Positions 34,208 to 42,016 of a stretch of DNA of 42,712 nucleotides are shown here, piece after piece. A program made the position numbers and the translations under genes. Under the pieces are notes generated by a model. It was given only the letters and a program-made list of their open reading frames with translations. It was not told the DNA's origin and made no database searches. Origin of the DNA: CAZBWE01 sp964495465 (GTDB lineage Bacteria; Planctomycetota; Phycisphaerae; Sedimentisphaerales; Anaerobacaceae); NCBI GenBank assembly GCA_964495465.1, contig CAZBWE010000009.1, forward strand, positions 1 through 42,712. Direction: 5' to 3'. The first letter of the stretch is position 1; each line of letters opens with the position of its first letter.

Positions 34208-34981
34208 ATGAAAACAAAGGCCTTTACTCTTATCGAGCTGCTCGTAGTGATAGCAATAATAGCGCTTCTGATGGCCATTCTTATACCAGCACTGGCCAGG
34301 GCCAGAGAGCAGGGCAAACGCCTGGTTTGCCTCAACAACCTCAGGCAGTTAGTCCTTGCCTGGAACCTCTACACCGATGATAACAACGGCAGACTCGTAT
34401 GTGGAAATACACATGAAAAACTGGAAGATGGTACCGACAACGATTACGCCTGGGCATACTGGGAGGATGATTACACCACAAAAGAAGAAGAAGAAGGGAT
34501 TGAAGGGGGGCTTCTATTTCCATATTGTAAGACCTTGAAACTCTACAAATGCCCTGCAGGTGAACGTGGGGAGGTATTAACATACGCTATAGTTGATAAT
34601 ATGAACGGCCATTGGGAAATAGAGGGTGATACCCTTAAACCACGGGAAAACAGGGCGGATGTTAAAAATTCAACCTCACAGATCGTTTTTCTTGATATGG
34701 GTGAGCCATCTCCATCGAGCTGGACTGTTTACTATTACAAGGAATTGTGGTGGGACAAGCCCTCTTGCAGGCACGGTGACGGGGCAACCTTTGGTTTTGC
34801 TGATGGGCATGCTGAACACTGGAAGTGGAGAGACCCACGCACTATTGAGCTTGGCCGATATCTCATGATCGAGATAATAGAAAAAGGGATTGTTGTCAAA
34901 GACCCAAAGTGGTCGCTGGGCAATCCGGATTTGTACCGGGTGCAAAGGGGTGCGTGGGGAAAATTAGGTTATGTGCCATAA
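34208..34981 (+). CDS. Pseudopilin-like protein with prepilin signal and H-X9-DG motif
   Basis: 257 residues from ATG 34208 (a TTG 27 bases earlier is unlikely, since the prepilin signal then sits deep inside). MKTKAFTLIELLVVIAIIAL is a type IV prepilin leader and methylation motif followed by the hydrophobic helix. The body has CLNNLRQLVLAWNLYTDDNNG, then the H-X9-DG signature HGDGATFGFADGHAEHW near residue 205. Large families of such proteins occur in planctomycetes and are thought to be handled by a type II secretion/pilus system. It is a single gene driven by a perfect promoter. Function beyond the export signal is unknown. Confidence 0.87.
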   Translation: MKTKAFTLIELLVVIAIIALLMAILIPALARAREQGKRLVCLNNLRQLVLAWNLYTDDNNGRLVCGNTHEKLEDGTDNDYAWAYWEDDYTTKEEEEGIEGGLLFPYCKTLKLYKCPAGERGEVLTYAIVDNMNGHWEIEGDTLKPRENRADVKNSTSQIVFLDMGEPSPSSWTVYYYKELWWDKPSCRHGDGATFGFADGHAEHWKWRDPRTIELGRYLMIEIIEKGIVVKDPKWSLGNPDLYRVQRGAWGKLGYVP

Positions 34982-35123
34982 CCCGTTTATGGGGGCAATC
35001 CGGCAGTCAGCCGGAATTAAACCAAGCGGAGTTCTACGGCTTTTAGGCTCTTAACCGTAATAGCAATTCTAAATAAGGCAAAATACCCCGGATTAAATAG
35101 CCATAAAATCCCTTAAAAATTTC

Positions 35124-35152
35124 TGGACAAAATTGCAGATGTGGATTATAAT
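35124..35152 (+). promoter_or_regulatory. Sigma70-type promoter of rpmA
   Basis: TGGACA (35124-35129), 17 bases, TATAAT (35147-35152), 51 bases before the start codon of rpmA. Upstream, at 35000-35014, a small CCGGC-AGTCA-GCCGG hairpin follows the pseudopilin gene without a T run. Confidence 0.65.
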
Positions 35153-35203
35153 ATCCCGAAATATAAGATTTGTGATTTTTGGTGATAATAAGGGTATCTG
35201 ACT

Positions 35204-35437
35204 ATGGCACATAAAAAAGGACAGGGCTCTTCAAGAAACGGCAGAGACAGCAATCCTCAATATAGGGGCGTCAAGTTGTTCGGCGGCCAGGATGTTACCG
35301 CCGGCTCAATCATTGTCCGCCAGTGCGGAACAAAATTCTTCCCCGGCAGCAACGTCGGCATGGGCAGAGACTATACGCTGTTCGCCACCGCAGATGGACA
35401 AGTGCGTTTCCATGGCCGAAAAGTCCACGTCGTCTGA
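35204..35437 (+). CDS. rpmA: 50S ribosomal protein L27
   Basis: 77 residues, full length for the family: MAHKKGQGSSRNGRDSNPQY with the basic N-terminus that reaches the peptidyl-transferase centre, RQCGTKFFPGSNVGMGRDYTLF and a C-terminal VRFHGRKVHVV. AAGGG lies before the ATG. L27 starts directly with Ala-His-Lys-Lys, without the cleaved extension of Firmicutes. The usual upstream partner rplU (L21) is absent; the gene has its own promoter and a terminator at 35465-35498. Confidence 0.95.
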   Translation: MAHKKGQGSSRNGRDSNPQYRGVKLFGGQDVTAGSIIVRQCGTKFFPGSNVGMGRDYTLFATADGQVRFHGRKVHVV

Positions 35438-35464
35438 TAAACAATAAAACTACTAAATGAATGA

Positions 35465-35498
35465 AAAAGGATGGTATAATAACTGCCATCCTTTTTTT
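35465..35498 (+). terminator. Intrinsic terminator after rpmA
   Basis: GGATGG (35469-35474), an 11-base loop, CCATCC (35486-35491) and seven T. A run of five A precedes the stem, so it could work on both strands. It separates rpmA from obg. Confidence 0.8.
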
Positions 35499-35510
35499 AT
35501 ATATAAGACG

Positions 35511-35538
35511 CAATACGATATACTCAATACGCAATACG
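35511..35538 (+). repeat. CAATACG heptamer repeats in front of obg
   Basis: CAATACG occurs at 35511-35517, 35525-35531 and 35532-35538, ending six bases before the obg ATG. It occupies the place where a ribosome site would be, and none is visible. Confidence 0.6.
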
Positions 35539-35544
35539 AGCACT

Positions 35545-36543
35545 ATGTTTATTGACCAGGCAAAAATATGGGTAAAGGCGGGTAACGGCGGCAACGGCTG
35601 TGTCAGCTTCCGCAGGGAAAAATACGTCCCTAAGGGCGGCCCCGATGGCGGCGACGGAGGAAAGGGAGGCGATGTCCATTTCCAAACGGTCGAAAACCTC
35701 GATACCCTGCTGGATTTCGCAGGCAGGCATCACTGGCAGGCACAAAATGGCCGGCCCGGCTCAGGCAGCAACAAGCACGGAGCAGACGGCGAGGATTTAA
35801 TCATCAAAGTCCCGCCCGGCACGCTTATATATGATACCGATTTGGGTCTGCTCCTGAAAGACCTCAACGAAATTGGTATGAAGGTATGCGTATGTCGCAG
35901 CGGAAAAGGCGGAAGAGGCAATAAGGCCTTCGCTACGCCAACCAATCAGACGCCAAGATACGCCGAAACCGGCCAAAAAGGACAGGAAAGAAATATCCGG
36001 CTCGAATTAAAGCTCATCGCCGATGTCGGCTTGGTCGGTATGCCCAACGCCGGCAAAAGCACCCTGATTTCCCGCTGCTCTGCTGCAAGGCCAAAAATCG
36101 CCGATTACCCATTCACCACGCTTGAGCCGGTGCTCGGCATCGTCGAACTAAGCGGCTTCCGCCGGTTCGTTATGGCTGACATACCAGGCCTGATTGAAGG
36201 AGCTCACGACGGGGCCGGCCTCGGATTCGAGTTCCTGAAACACATAGAAAGAACTCGAATTATTGTCCATATTCTTGATATAATGCCTCTAAACGGCTCC
36301 GACCCGGCGGAGAATTACAAAGCCATACGCCGGGAGCTCGGCTTGTATAGCGAAGTGCTGGCTCAAAAAGAAGAAGTTATCGTCGTCAATAAGATGGACC
36401 TTAATCCCGATGGAAAGGCGGTTGCAGATTTGAGAAAAAAGCTGAATAGAGAGATTCATCCAATATCAGCCGTAACCGGAGAAGGAGTAAAAGAGCTGAC
36501 TGAACTATTATGGCAAAAGGTTAAAGCGGCAAAAAATAGATAA
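35545..36543 (+). CDS. obgE: Obg GTPase (ribosome assembly)
   Basis: 332 residues from ATG 35545. This start gives MFIDQAKIWVKAGNGGNG, the standard N-terminus; an ATG at 35461 would put the rpmA terminator inside the gene. The Obg glycine-rich fold (1-158: GGPDGGDGGKGGDV, RSGKGGRGN) is followed by the G domain: G1 GMPNAGKS (165-172), G3 DIPG (212-215), G4 NKMD (282-285) and G5-like SAVTGEG. Obg binds the 50S subunit in late assembly. The C-terminal OCT domain of some Obg proteins is missing, which is common. The neighbour rpmA is the normal partner. Confidence 0.95.
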   Translation: MFIDQAKIWVKAGNGGNGCVSFRREKYVPKGGPDGGDGGKGGDVHFQTVENLDTLLDFAGRHHWQAQNGRPGSGSNKHGADGEDLIIKVPPGTLIYDTDLGLLLKDLNEIGMKVCVCRSGKGGRGNKAFATPTNQTPRYAETGQKGQERNIRLELKLIADVGLVGMPNAGKSTLISRCSAARPKIADYPFTTLEPVLGIVELSGFRRFVMADIPGLIEGAHDGAGLGFEFLKHIERTRIIVHILDIMPLNGSDPAENYKAIRRELGLYSEVLAQKEEVIVVNKMDLNPDGKAVADLRKKLNREIHPISAVTGEGVKELTELLWQKVKAAKNR

Positions 36544-36574
36544 CTTATTTATTCCGATGTTCAACACCCCGCAG

Positions 36575-37024
36575 TTACGGCAGCTTATCAATATCTGCTA
36601 AATCCTGATGTCTTCCAGCGGCCTTTTTGTTAGCTTTCAGGTGCCTCAAACTAATTAAATTAACTTTTACTCCATCAAGCTCATCCACCTTTCGCTCAGC
36701 GTAACATTCGCTGAAATCGACACCTGAAACCGTCGTTGCCAGCTCTATCCTGACAGGGGGTACACCTAAGCGAATGATTTGCCATTCTTTAAGGAATAAT
36801 TCCGGTGATAGTTCGGGTGGATTGAAACCAAACTCTTTCAAAACAGTTACTATCCTCTCCGAATTAGTCTTATTCATAGCAACCCAGATATCCATATCAG
36901 CGGTAGCCCGCGGATAACCATAGTAACCTACTGCATATCCGCCGATGAGCAGATACTCAACTTTATGTGCGCTGAGCAACTTCAAAAATTCTTTGAAGTC
37001 GGATGGTAAATGGGTCATAGCCAT
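36575..37024 (-). CDS. Small nucleotidyltransferase (MNT/AbiEii-like), possible toxin-antitoxin-type module
   Basis: 149 residues. EYLLIGGYAVGYYGYPRATADMDIWV (23-48, shown in part) carries the GG and D-x-D (Asp43, Asp45) features of nucleotidyltransferase-fold proteins. The C-terminal VNLISLRHLKANKKAAGRHQD is also typical of this small family. The first codons overlap the upstream small gene by 62 bases in another frame (56 if the ATG at 37018 is used). Similar proteins are annotated as nucleotidyltransferases of AbiEii type or DUF6036; activity is unproven. The two genes form a minus-strand island between obg and coaX. Confidence 0.8.
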   Translation of the reverse strand: MAMTHLPSDFKEFLKLLSAHKVEYLLIGGYAVGYYGYPRATADMDIWVAMNKTNSERIVTVLKEFGFNPPELSPELFLKEWQIIRLGVPPVRIELATTVSGVDFSECYAERKVDELDGVKVNLISLRHLKANKKAAGRHQDLADIDKLP

Positions 37025-37169
37025 AAATAATCTGCCGCATCAATTCAACTGCTTCCAGACGCTCGTAAGCGGTCCTGGAAAGCCAATATGTTTTCTCGTC
37101 TGACTGGTCAAAAAGCGATGCCACTGTGAAGGCATCCCTCTTTACCTTTAGAAAATCGAACCGTTCCAT
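36963..37169 (-). CDS. Small conserved partner of the nucleotidyltransferase
   Basis: 68 residues: MERFDFLKVKRDAFTVASLF, then DEKTYWLSRTAYERLEAVE and LMRQIIYGYDPFTIRLQRIF. From memory, small proteins of this type (DEK-YWL, RLEA-E-R, YGYDP--RLQR) recur directly upstream of such nucleotidyltransferases; I could not check this. The long overlap with the next gene argues for coupled expression. No ribosome site is visible, and the promoter at 37176-37204 would start the transcript at or next to the ATG, so the message may be leaderless. Confidence 0.75.
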   Translation of the reverse strand: MERFDFLKVKRDAFTVASLFDQSDEKTYWLSRTAYERLEAVELMRQIIYGYDPFTIRLQRIFEVAQRT

Positions 37170-37175
37170 ATAACC

Positions 37176-37204
37176 ACTATAACGGAAAATGACAGTCGTG
37201 TAAA
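37176..37204 (-). promoter_or_regulatory. Promoter of the nucleotidyltransferase pair, nearly at the start codon
   Basis: On the minus strand TTTACA (37204-37199), 17 bases, TATAGT (37181-37176). The ATG of the small gene begins at 37169, six to seven bases after the -10 box. Confidence 0.6.
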
Positions 37205-37223
37205 CAACTATTGGCAGTATAAA

Positions 37224-37252
37224 TTGACATCAGCAAAACAATAAGGTACAAA
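37224..37252 (+). promoter_or_regulatory. Sigma70-type promoter of coaX
   Basis: TTGACA (37224-37229), 17 bases, TACAAA (37247-37252), 35 bases before coaX. It is divergent from the promoter at 37176-37204, with the -35 boxes 19 bases apart. Confidence 0.55.
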
Positions 37253-37287
37253 GAATACTGATAAATACATCCTATAAGGTATAAAAT

Positions 37288-38079
37288 ATGAACATAATCG
37301 CGGTAGATATCGGCAATACGAATATCAACATAGGGCTTTTCCTCGACGGCAAAGAACAGTTAATAGAATCCATCCCTGGCGGTTCTCGTATAAAACTGAC
37401 AAGTTGCCTGAAAAATGCATGGGACAAAATCCCCGTTGCCAAAAGCTCCAAAGAAAAAAAACGCGATGGCGTAATCATCATAAGCAGCGTCAATCCCGCC
37501 TGGGCAGAGCTGATTGCCGATATAGCAAAAGAAGCCCTCGATGAGAGGATATATATCATCGGCAAAGACATACCGCTGCCGATGACCTGCTGGGTAGATG
37601 AGCCGGAAAAAGTCGGCACCGATAGAGTCGTCGCAGCAGCAGCGGCTTATGATGTAGTCGGAGATGCGGTGGTAGTCGCTGATTTCGGAACGGCTGTCAC
37701 CATCGACCTGGTTGACCAAAACGGCATTTTCCAGGGAGGTGTAATCTGCCCGGGCTTTGAGATAAGCGCTCAGGCCTTGAAGGATAACACCGCACAACTG
37801 CCGAACATAAAAGTCACAAAACCAAAAACGCCCTACGGCAAAAACACCGCCGATGCCATAAATTGCGGCCTGTATTATTCCATCATCGGTGCGCTCGAAG
37901 AGGTCGTCAGGCGCTACGCCGAGCAAATCGGCAAATGGCCGCAAACGATAATCACCGGCTCCGGAGCCAAAACCATAAAGGATGACTGCGAATTCATAGA
38001 CAACTACGTGCCCAACCTCGTTGTAAAGGGCATCGTTCTGGCATACCAAAAATATATCGAGAAAAAAACAGGTACATAG
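37288..38079 (+). CDS. coaX: Type III pantothenate kinase
   Basis: 263 residues. MNIIAVDIGNTNINIGLF carries the phosphate loop DIGNTN, followed by VGTDRVVAAAAAY, the VVADFGTAVTIDLVD strand and GGVICPGFEISAQAL, all CoaX signatures, and TIITGSGAK near the end. It catalyses the first step of coenzyme A synthesis and needs a monovalent cation; unlike CoaA it is not feedback-inhibited by CoA. It heads a tight plus-strand series with the MnmE-like gene (38 bases), mutS (8 bases) and an M48 peptidase (18 bases). Confidence 0.93.
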   Translation: MNIIAVDIGNTNINIGLFLDGKEQLIESIPGGSRIKLTSCLKNAWDKIPVAKSSKEKKRDGVIIISSVNPAWAELIADIAKEALDERIYIIGKDIPLPMTCWVDEPEKVGTDRVVAAAAAYDVVGDAVVVADFGTAVTIDLVDQNGIFQGGVICPGFEISAQALKDNTAQLPNIKVTKPKTPYGKNTADAINCGLYYSIIGALEEVVRRYAEQIGKWPQTIITGSGAKTIKDDCEFIDNYVPNLVVKGIVLAYQKYIEKKTGT

Positions 38080-38117
38080 CCACTAAGGCACAAAGGCACA
38101 AAGATTAATTTTGAGTT

Positions 38118-39365
38118 ATGCACCACAAGTTAAAAACGAGCCACGAGCCACGAGTCACGAGCAACGTATTTGCTGCGGTAATGACAAGCAAAGGAACCGG
38201 TGCAATAGCAACGGTCCAGCTCTTCGGCGACTCTGCCGAAACAATTATCAAAGAGATATTCAAGCCGGTAATAACAAAATCTCCAACATTTAAAACCGGC
38301 GAAATCCTGCTTGGAAAAATTATGGACGGCTCCGAGACCATCGACCAGGTTACAATCGGCTGCGAAGGCCCTGACAATTTTGCGATAAACTGTCACGGCA
38401 ACCCGCTCATCGTCGAGATGATAATGAAACTACTGGCCCAAAAAGGTGTCAAACCTGTTACCGCAGAACAGCTTCTGGCTAAAATACTCTCTGCACAAAA
38501 AAATCTCAACACAATCGCCATCGAAGCAAAACTAATCCAGCCAAAGGCAAAAACCATACAGGGCACAAAAATAATCACAAATCAAGTAGAAACCGGTTTA
38601 ACCAAAAAGCTCGAACAGTGGCAACAAAACATAAACAAAATTTCTCTTAAACAGATTTCAGCCGAAGCTGGTGAGATCCTCAAAAACACACAGCCCGCAA
38701 AACTGATTATCTTCGGCTGCAGGGCCGCCATAGTCGGCCCGCCGAATACCGGAAAAAGCACACTGCTTAATATGCTCGCCGGCCGACAAAAGGCAATCGT
38801 AACCGACATCGAAGGCACTACCCGCGACTGGGTCAGCACACAATGCCTGATAGACCCGCTGTTCGTAGAGTTAATCGACACCGCAGGCTTAGACGAAAAA
38901 CTCGCTGAAACTCCTGATAATATTATCGAAAAAGCTTCTCAGCAAAGAAGCGCTGAGATTTTACAACAGGCCGATATTGTTTTGCTCATTCTGGATAACA
39001 GTCAAACTATAAAGCAGCTTGATGAGCATCTAATTGAAAAAATTAGTAGCACGGGCTTCCAGCCCGTGAAGACACGTGTCCTGACGGTCTTGAATAAATC
39101 TGATTTACCCGTCGGGCTTGACGCTGATAAACTACCTCAAAGTTTAAGTAACACCGTGCAAATAAGTGCTAAATTCGGTATCGGAATTGAAAATCTCTGT
39201 GAGAAAATCCGGCACCTCTGCAATGCCGCCGATTTCGATTTACGCACTCCTGTCTGTTTCACTCTCCGACAGGAAAAACTACTCGAACAGCTCAAAAAAG
39301 CCGAATCCAAAAACCACGCCGCTCAAATCACATCAGAGTTGTTAAACGGCCGGCTTCGTGTATAA
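38118..39365 (+). CDS. Divergent MnmE/TrmE-like GTPase
   Basis: 415 residues. The G domain is clear: G1 GPPNTGKST (207-215), G2 EGTTRDW (232-238), G3 DTAG (254-257), G4 NKSD (326-329). The N-terminal domain is recognisable (NVFAAVMTSKGTGAIATVQLFG, 16-37, aligning to the usual TIAA-AT--G-GAIAV-R-SG), so the start at 38118 is kept. Much is abnormal: the PGEFT-RAF-NGK segment expected after residue 115 is absent, and the protein ends LLNGRLRV without the C-terminal Cys-x-Gly-Lys that MnmE uses in tRNA wobble-uridine modification. mutS begins eight bases later, leaving no room for a frameshifted tail. A heptamer repeat codes for residues 6-15, and a palindromic element inserts STGFQPVKTR just before G4. 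Confidence 0.82.
   Translation: MHHKLKTSHEPRVTSNVFAAVMTSKGTGAIATVQLFGDSAETIIKEIFKPVITKSPTFKTGEILLGKIMDGSETIDQVTIGCEGPDNFAINCHGNPLIVEMIMKLLAQKGVKPVTAEQLLAKILSAQKNLNTIAIEAKLIQPKAKTIQGTKIITNQVETGLTKKLEQWQQNINKISLKQISAEAGEILKNTQPAKLIIFGCRAAIVGPPNTGKSTLLNMLAGRQKAIVTDIEGTTRDWVSTQCLIDPLFVELIDTAGLDEKLAETPDNIIEKASQQRSAEILQQADIVLLILDNSQTIKQLDEHLIEKISSTGFQPVKTRVLTVLNKSDLPVGLDADKLPQSLSNTVQISAKFGIGIENLCEKIRHLCNAADFDLRTPVCFTLRQEKLLEQLKKAESKNHAAQITSELLNGRLRV
38134..38161 (+). repeat. CCACGAG heptamer tandem repeat at the start of the MnmE-like gene
   Basis: Four consecutive 7-base units: AAACGAG, CCACGAG, CCACGAG, TCACGAG, then a partial CAACG. The unit is not a multiple of three and lies 16 bases after the ATG. 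Just upstream, AAGGCACA is repeated twice (38085-38100). Confidence 0.75.
39050..39080. repeat. Palindromic element CACGGGCT-TCC-AGCCCGTG plus GACACGTGTC inside the MnmE-like gene
   Basis: Perfect 8-base arms with a 3-base loop (39050-39068), then AA and a perfect 10-base palindrome (39071-39080). In frame it encodes STGFQPVKTRVL, directly before the strand leading to the G4 motif. Confidence 0.8.
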
Positions 39366-39373
39366 TTGGCGCT

Positions 39374-41998
39374 ATGGCCGAGATAAGTGAAAAACTAACG
39401 CCTGCGATGAAGCAGTTCCACCAGTTCAAGCAGAAATACCCCGACTGCATCTTATTTTTCCGTATGGGCGATTTCTACGAAACCTTCTATGAGGACGCCA
39501 AGACCTGCTCTAAGGTCTGCGGACTGGCGCTAACCAGCAGAAGCAAAGGCGATAATCCCATCCCGCTTGCCGGCGTTCCTTATCACGCAGTCGAAGGATA
39601 CCTGAAAAAAATGCTACAGGCAGGTTTCAAAGTTGCCGTCTGCGAGCAGGTCGAAGACCCGAAGACCGCCAAAGGCGTCGTCAAGCGTGACATTGTTCGA
39701 ATCGTAACACCCGGCACGCTCACCGACGATATCCTTCTCGATGCAAAAGAAGACAACTTCCTCTGTGCGGTCAATCTCGGCAATAAAGACACCGCTGCTA
39801 TTAGCTGGGTCGATATTTCAACCGGCCATTTCTTCGTTCAGAAGCTGCCTGAGAACAAGCTGCTCGATGAGCTGCTTCGATTGTCACCTGCCGAGTGCCT
39901 TCTGCCCGACAGACGCGGCGAGCTGTTCGAGGCCGAGACAAGAAAACTCGCAAAAGATATATCTCAGCTTACAAACGCTATCATAACCGAACGTCCCGCC
40001 TGGTATTTCGACCCATACCAGGCAAGGCAGCGCCTGCTCAAGCATTTTGGAACAGCCACCCTCGAGGGCTTCGGCATCGGTGATGACGACGATGGGATTA
40101 TCCCGCCTGCCGGTGCCGTTATCGAATATCTCAACGAAACACAAAGGACCACGCTCGGCCATATACAGAATTTGAAACAGGTCGAACGACAAAAATACCT
40201 TCAAATCGACACGACATCTCTTCGCAGTCTTGAAATCCTGCGAACAACCCGAACCGAGAGCAAGGTCGGCTCACTGCTGGACTGCCTCGATGAGACAATA
40301 ACCGCTATGGGCGGAAGGATGCTGAGGGCCTGGCTGTGTATGCCGCTGTGCGACCTGGGTGCTATCGAGCTTCGGCAGGATGCCGTTGCGGAATTAAAGG
40401 AATCAGATAAAGAGTCAGCCGAAATTCGCAAGCTGCTTTCAGAAATAGCCGACACCGAGCGAATTGCTGCCCGCATCAGCACTTTCCGCGCAGCTCCGAG
40501 GGACTTGCTCTCACTGGCAAACACTCTCCGGCAGATACCGAAGCTGCGGGAAATACTCCAGAGACTTTCTGCCGACCTTCTCGTTCAGCTTTCCGGCCGA
40601 TGCGACAGTATGGACGAATTGGCAGACCTGCTCGAATCCGCAATCAGGCCGGATTGCCCCTCGCATCTTCGCGATGGCGGCGTGATTAAAGCCGGCTTCT
40701 CCGAAGAGCTTGACCGCCTGCGCTCGATTTCCAGAGACGGCCAAAGCTGGCTGCGAAATTATCAAAAGCAGCAGTCCGAGCGGACCGGCATCGGCAATCT
40801 GAAAATCGGCTACAATCAGGTCTTCGGCTATTATATCGAAGTAAACCGCTCATCGGCTGATAAGGTCCCCGCCGACTACGTCCGCAAGCAGACAATCAAA
40901 AATGCAGAACGCTACATAACCGACCAGTTGAAAGAATACGAAACGCAGGCCCTGAGCGCTGATGAAAAAGCGCTCGAATTAGAGCAAAAACTCTTCGAGG
41001 ACGTTCGCCAGCAAGCAAGCCGGTATGTAAGCCGCCTGCAGCACCTCGCCGATACTATAGCCCAGTGCGATTGCCTGGCTGCACTTGCTTATTTAGCAAA
41101 AAGGCGAAACTATACTCGCCCAAAAATGACTAACGGCACGGAGCTTATTATCAACGAGGGTAAACACCCTGTCCTTGCTGAAGCGCTCGGCCCGGAATTT
41201 GTTCCCAACGATATCGAGCTTGGCAATCATACAGGCGACATTTTGCTTGTAACTGGGCCGAATATGAGCGGAAAGAGCACCTATATAAGGCAGGTTGCCC
41301 TTCTGGTCTTAATGGCCCAGGCCGGCTCATTTATTCCTGCTAAGGATGCCGTGCTCGGCATTGTCGATAGAATCTTCACCCGCGTCGGCGCTTCCGATGA
41401 ATTGGTTAGAGGCCAGTCAACATTTATGGTCGAGATGACCGAGACCGCAAATATCTTAAATAATGCAACCGATAAATCGCTTGTTATTCTCGATGAGGTC
41501 GGCAGAGGCACAAGCACCTACGACGGTCTTGCCCTTGCCTGGGCGATTGCCGAGCACATCGCAAACAAGCTCAGGTGCAGAACGCTCTTCGCCACCCACT
41601 ATCACGAGCTGACGGAATTAGCGGAACTATTTACGAACGTCAAAAATTGCAACGTCGCCGTTCGCGAATGGATGGACGAAGTAGTATTTTTGCACAAGAT
41701 TCTGCCCGGCGGAACGGACAAATCTTACGGCATCCACGTAGCGAAACTGGCCGGCGTCCCGAAACCTGTCCTCGAACGCTCTAAGGAAATCTTAGATGAG
41801 CTGGAATCAACCTTCCAAAAAGAAGCCACCGGCTCGCTCTCGAAACACAAAACAAAGGAATCCGACAAAGACTCGCTCTTCGTCCAAAAACATAAAAGCA
41901 TTCTCGAAAAACTATCCTCGACCGATATAGACAATTTGACGCCGCTCGAAGCGATAAATTTGCTTAATCAAATAAAAAACGAAATCGATGAAAAATAA
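39374..41998 (+). CDS. mutS: DNA mismatch repair protein MutS
   Basis: 874 residues, normal length. The mismatch-reading F-Y-E lies in MGDFYETFYEDA (31-42). Then come the connector domain, core and clamp (FGYYIEVNRSSADKVPADY), and the ATPase domain with Walker A TGPNMSGKST (627-636), FMVEMTETANIL, Walker B LVILDEVGRGTSTYDG and LFATHYHELTEL. MutS recognises mismatches and recruits MutL. No mutL is in the window. The C-terminal tail is short (NLTPLEAINLLNQIKNEI). It is in series with coaX and the MnmE-like gene. Confidence 0.96.
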   Translation: MAEISEKLTPAMKQFHQFKQKYPDCILFFRMGDFYETFYEDAKTCSKVCGLALTSRSKGDNPIPLAGVPYHAVEGYLKKMLQAGFKVAVCEQVEDPKTAKGVVKRDIVRIVTPGTLTDDILLDAKEDNFLCAVNLGNKDTAAISWVDISTGHFFVQKLPENKLLDELLRLSPAECLLPDRRGELFEAETRKLAKDISQLTNAIITERPAWYFDPYQARQRLLKHFGTATLEGFGIGDDDDGIIPPAGAVIEYLNETQRTTLGHIQNLKQVERQKYLQIDTTSLRSLEILRTTRTESKVGSLLDCLDETITAMGGRMLRAWLCMPLCDLGAIELRQDAVAELKESDKESAEIRKLLSEIADTERIAARISTFRAAPRDLLSLANTLRQIPKLREILQRLSADLLVQLSGRCDSMDELADLLESAIRPDCPSHLRDGGVIKAGFSEELDRLRSISRDGQSWLRNYQKQQSERTGIGNLKIGYNQVFGYYIEVNRSSADKVPADYVRKQTIKNAERYITDQLKEYETQALSADEKALELEQKLFEDVRQQASRYVSRLQHLADTIAQCDCLAALAYLAKRRNYTRPKMTNGTELIINEGKHPVLAEALGPEFVPNDIELGNHTGDILLVTGPNMSGKSTYIRQVALLVLMAQAGSFIPAKDAVLGIVDRIFTRVGASDELVRGQSTFMVEMTETANILNNATDKSLVILDEVGRGTSTYDGLALAWAIAEHIANKLRCRTLFATHYHELTELAELFTNVKNCNVAVREWMDEVVFLHKILPGGTDKSYGIHVAKLAGVPKPVLERSKEILDELESTFQKEATGSLSKHKTKESDKDSLFVQKHKSILEKLSSTDIDNLTPLEAINLLNQIKNEIDEK

Positions 41999-42016
41999 AA
42001 AAGAAAGGGGCATATT

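Noticed and set aside
35461..35544. Upstream ATG for obg at 35461
   Set aside because: It would place the rpmA terminator hairpin and heptamer repeats inside the protein; the family N-terminus begins at 35545.
38118..39373. Frameshift hiding a normal MnmE C-terminus
   Set aside because: mutS starts eight bases after the stop, leaving no coding space for the missing part in any frame.
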